Origin: a virus
Reading direction: 5' to 3' (one strand)
Virus record (IMG/VR): IMGVR_UViG_3300025138_000340
Location: 1-24,455 of that record
DNA: 24,455 bases
This document shows, piece after piece, positions 22,739 to 24,455 of the stretch. Every line of letters begins with the position of its first letter. Position 1 is the stretch's first letter. A model generated the notes under the pieces. That model saw only the letters and a list, made by a program, of their open reading frames with translations. It was not told the origin of the DNA and searched no databases. The position numbers and the translations under genes are program-made.

Positions 22739-22777
22739 TGAAAGAATGTTAGTAAATATACAATTTTAAAACCCAAA

Positions 22778-23092
22778 ATGCTACAAAAAAACACTTTAAT
22801 CTCTGAAAACACACAACTACAAATTCTACAAAACTGCTTTATAAGATTAGACCGAGCAACCTATCAAGGTAGCACTTATGATTCAGTTCCATTTCGTACA
22901 CAATTTGATACAGACCAATTCTTATTTGAGCTATTTGGAGAGGTTAATATTGTTTGGTTAAACAAAGAGAATTACCAGTATCAAGAAGTCAGCTCTATCT
23001 ATATAACAATGTATGATGATGTTGGAGAGGTCTTTCCAGATGAAAACATTTACGATACAATAATAAAAAACCTTGAATTTTCAATTATATAA
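22778..23092 (+). CDS. Early protein of unknown function (104 aa)
   Basis: First gene of the rightward early operon, behind the operator-controlled promoter. The acidic 104-residue product is rich in aromatic residues (RTQFDTDQFLFELFGEVNIV; YQYQEVSSIYITMYDDVGE), without Cys pair, signal peptide or known domain. Its position resembles that of cro, antirepressor or replication-priming genes, but no helix-turn-helix is visible. Two nucleotides separate it from the next gene. Confidence 0.65.
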   Translation: MLQKNTLISENTQLQILQNCFIRLDRATYQGSTYDSVPFRTQFDTDQFLFELFGEVNIVWLNKENYQYQEVSSIYITMYDDVGEVFPDENIYDTIIKNLEFSII

Positions 23093-23094
23093 TT

Positions 23095-23310
23095 ATGTCA
23101 AATATTATCAATCAACTCAAAAGTACAAGTCTATCAAAAGATAGTAAGTCAAATCAAACCCTAAACAATATTGTTTATAACGCATTTCATAATGCTAAAA
23201 CAGACCAAGAAGAAATAGCAATTGCTGCTATTGCATACAAATATGATTTGGGTTGCTTGGATGAGTTAATCGGAGTTTTAGAAGTTCAGGGATCTAAACT
23301 TCCTTTTTAA
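23095..23310 (+). CDS. Small early protein of unknown function (71 aa)
   Basis: 71 residues, mostly helical, with a Ser/Lys/Asn-rich start (MSNIINQLKSTSLSKDSKSN) and a helical core EEIAIAAIAYKYDLGCLDEL. No family recognised. It is tightly spaced after the 104-residue gene and 4 nt before the next small gene, so it belongs to the same early transcript. Confidence 0.6.
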   Translation: MSNIINQLKSTSLSKDSKSNQTLNNIVYNAFHNAKTDQEEIAIAAIAYKYDLGCLDELIGVLEVQGSKLPF

Positions 23311-23314
23311 CTCT

Positions 23315-23491
23315 ATGTCTCCTCTGGAACAAAATATAATCAATCTTTTACCTACTCTTTCTGATGAAGCTAAGAGCAAGGCAAGATTAATTCTAGGGGA
23401 GAATCCAAGTTTTAGCAAGAAAAAAAAGAATAGCAATCACTTAACAAAACAAGAAGCAGTAGTGTTAGTTAGAAAAATGTTAAAAATATAA
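23315..23491 (+). CDS. Small basic early protein (58 aa)
   Basis: ATG at 23315-23317, TAA at 23489-23491. The product has an acidic-helical start (MSPLEQNIINLLPTLSDEAK), a basic stretch SKKKKNSN and a final helix TKQEAVVLVRKML. It is a plausible small DNA- or RNA-associated protein; no family recognised. The gene fills the space between two other small early genes with normal short spacing. Confidence 0.55.
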   Translation: MSPLEQNIINLLPTLSDEAKSKARLILGENPSFSKKKKNSNHLTKQEAVVLVRKMLKI

Positions 23492-23493
23492 AA

Positions 23494-23622
23494 ATGCAAA
23501 ACCCTCAAAAAAAATTAGCTGAATACATAATTCAAAACAAAGAAAAGTTTACAAAACTAGAAATACAGAAAGCACAACAACTTATTGATGAGGAAGCGAT
23601 TGCCTCAGCAAATCAATCGTAA
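23494..23622 (+). CDS. Small early protein (42 aa)
   Basis: ATG two nucleotides after the previous stop, TAA at 23620-23622. The product MQNPQKKLAEYIIQNKEKFT... is a charged helical peptide with no Cys, no membrane segment and no recognised family. Support is the tight spacing in a run of small early genes. Confidence 0.5.
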   Translation: MQNPQKKLAEYIIQNKEKFTKLEIQKAQQLIDEEAIASANQS

Positions 23623-23640
23623 TTTAAAACAATAATTATT

Positions 23641-24315
23641 ATGGGATTTCTTAAAAGAGAAGTAACAAAAACTACCAATCCAACTTCTAAATTCTTAGAG
23701 TGGAAAAGTAACAACAAGAGCTTTAGCTTTTTTAATAAAGAGTTAAAGCAAAATGTAGAAGTAAAACTACCTCTTACATTTATTGTATTAGAAGAGTATC
23801 ATTGTATCAAAGGGTTCTCTGATTCTGACCAGACTGGAATATACTCTAATGAGGTTTTGCAAATTGGTACAGAAGAACTAGAAGTGAGAACTCACAAAGG
23901 CAGAATCATTGCTAGTGGTATTTACAAAAATATCAAAGGAGCAGTAAATGCTGCTGGTGGTAACTATCACAAATCTATTTATGCAGTAACCAAAGAAGGA
24001 GAGTTAATCAACATTTCTTTAAAAGGTGCAGCAGTTAGTAAATGGAGTAAGCTAGTTGAGAAAGGAGCTTGGAAAAGATTAAGTGATGAGTGGATATCTA
24101 TTGAATCTGCTGAGGATCACAAAAAAGGAATGGTTAAATACTCTACACCAAACTTTGTATTTAACACATCTTTATCAGATGCAGAGTTAAAAATGGTACA
24201 AGCTAAAGCAACAGAGCTTGAAAACTACTTAACTACATATTTTGCAAAAGATGTAGTAGTTGAGGATGTAGCTGAGTTAGATGGAGTTGAAGCATTAGAA
24301 TCTTTAGATTTTTAA
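23641..24315 (+). CDS. Early DNA-metabolism protein, possible ssDNA-binding protein
   Basis: 224 residues. The order is a Phe/Trp/Lys-rich start (FLEWKSNNKSFSFFNKELK), a beta-rich core with LPLTFIVLEEYHCIKGF, YSNEV and GGNYHKSIYAV, and a strongly acidic end closing with ESLDF. I recognise the core as a widespread early protein of Bacteroidota phages. A basic/aromatic beta domain with an acidic tail ending in Phe is the design of phage and bacterial single-strand DNA-binding proteins, where the tail recruits partners. That role is inferred; no characterised homologue can be named from memory. The next gene starts 1 nt after its stop. Confidence 0.6.
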   Translation: MGFLKREVTKTTNPTSKFLEWKSNNKSFSFFNKELKQNVEVKLPLTFIVLEEYHCIKGFSDSDQTGIYSNEVLQIGTEELEVRTHKGRIIASGIYKNIKGAVNAAGGNYHKSIYAVTKEGELINISLKGAAVSKWSKLVEKGAWKRLSDEWISIESAEDHKKGMVKYSTPNFVFNTSLSDAELKMVQAKATELENYLTTYFAKDVVVEDVAELDGVEALESLDF

Positions 24316-24316
24316 T

Positions 24317-24455
24317 ATGTCTAAAGATTTATTCTTCCAGATGCGTGAGCAAGAAGTAGCTCATTTATTAACAGAAGTAGAAGAGGGCAATATTGCTGCC
24401 CTCTCTACTTATGGAAACCTAAAGAAATGCCAAGCACTTTACTCTGAAGCTATAA
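24317..24455 (+). CDS. Early protein, N-terminal part (cut by window end)
   Basis: The ATG follows the previous stop by 1 nt and the frame is open to the window edge (46 codons visible). The start MSKDLFFQMREQEVAHLLTE and the following helix LKKCQALYSEAI are charged and helical; no family can be named from this fragment. It contains a perfect 7-bp inverted repeat (GAGGGCA 24383-24389 / TGCCCTC 24397-24403). Confidence 0.6.
   Translation, partial: MSKDLFFQMREQEVAHLLTEVEEGNIAALSTYGNLKKCQALYSEAI

Noticed and set aside
1-24455. CRISPR arrays, insertion sequences, rRNA genes or toxin-antitoxin pairs
   Set aside because: No regular repeat-spacer series, transposase motifs, rRNA-like sequence or recognisable toxin-antitoxin gene pairs were seen.

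Overview
The window is a contiguous piece of a temperate, tailed (siphovirus-type) bacteriophage of the Bacteroidota, most likely infecting a member of the Flavobacteriaceae. The host guess rests on several things: strongly AT-rich DNA with AGA/AGG as the usual arginine codons, no consistent Shine-Dalgarno sequences, a TAnnTTTG-type promoter element (22731-22738), a flavobacterial-looking signal peptide (18711 gene), and protein types that I recognise from flavobacterial phages.

Layout. A long rightward late region runs from 152 to 20563. It holds the terminase subunits (152-1558), an orphan DNA methyltransferase (1608-2342) and a tail block: a frameshifted tail assembly chaperone, tail completion genes, two large distal-tail/baseplate proteins and the tape measure (2519-9571). 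The head block follows: XkdF-like protease, scaffold-like protein, major capsid protein, probable major tail protein, portal and connector (9608-15381). Then come a modular receptor-binding/tail-fibre candidate (15647-17929), a lysis cassette (18273-19813: small membrane proteins, an exported cysteine-free thioredoxin-like protein, an M15 peptidase endolysin and a holin) and a metallophosphoesterase (19847-20563). Convergent to this is a tyrosine integrase (20558-21838, minus). The attachment region lies behind it, then a small HTH repressor (22327-22662, minus), tandem operators, and a rightward early operon that runs off the right edge.

The attachment region carries only the 3' part of a CAU-anticodon tRNA, from anticodon loop to discriminator base, with phage genes on both sides. 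That is the arrangement of attP, so the sequence looks like a non-integrated (virion or circular) phage genome. Integration would rebuild a host tRNA-Met-type gene.

The most notable points are these. (1) A -1 ribosomal frameshift is predicted at a run of ten T (2993-3002). It opens an 83-codon extension of the tail chaperone that a simple ORF call misses. (2) A recurrent motif, TTTCATTATATA, lies upstream of seven late genes or gene blocks, in five cases ending only 3-4 nt before the ATG. It is a candidate phage-specific late promoter giving leaderless or near-leaderless mRNA. (3) The gene order is unusual, with the tail module and tape measure ahead of capsid and portal. (4) Two 20-bp operators 21 bp apart lie between repressor and early genes. 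(5) Several overlapping mini-genes of 33-58 codons fill the spaces between larger genes.
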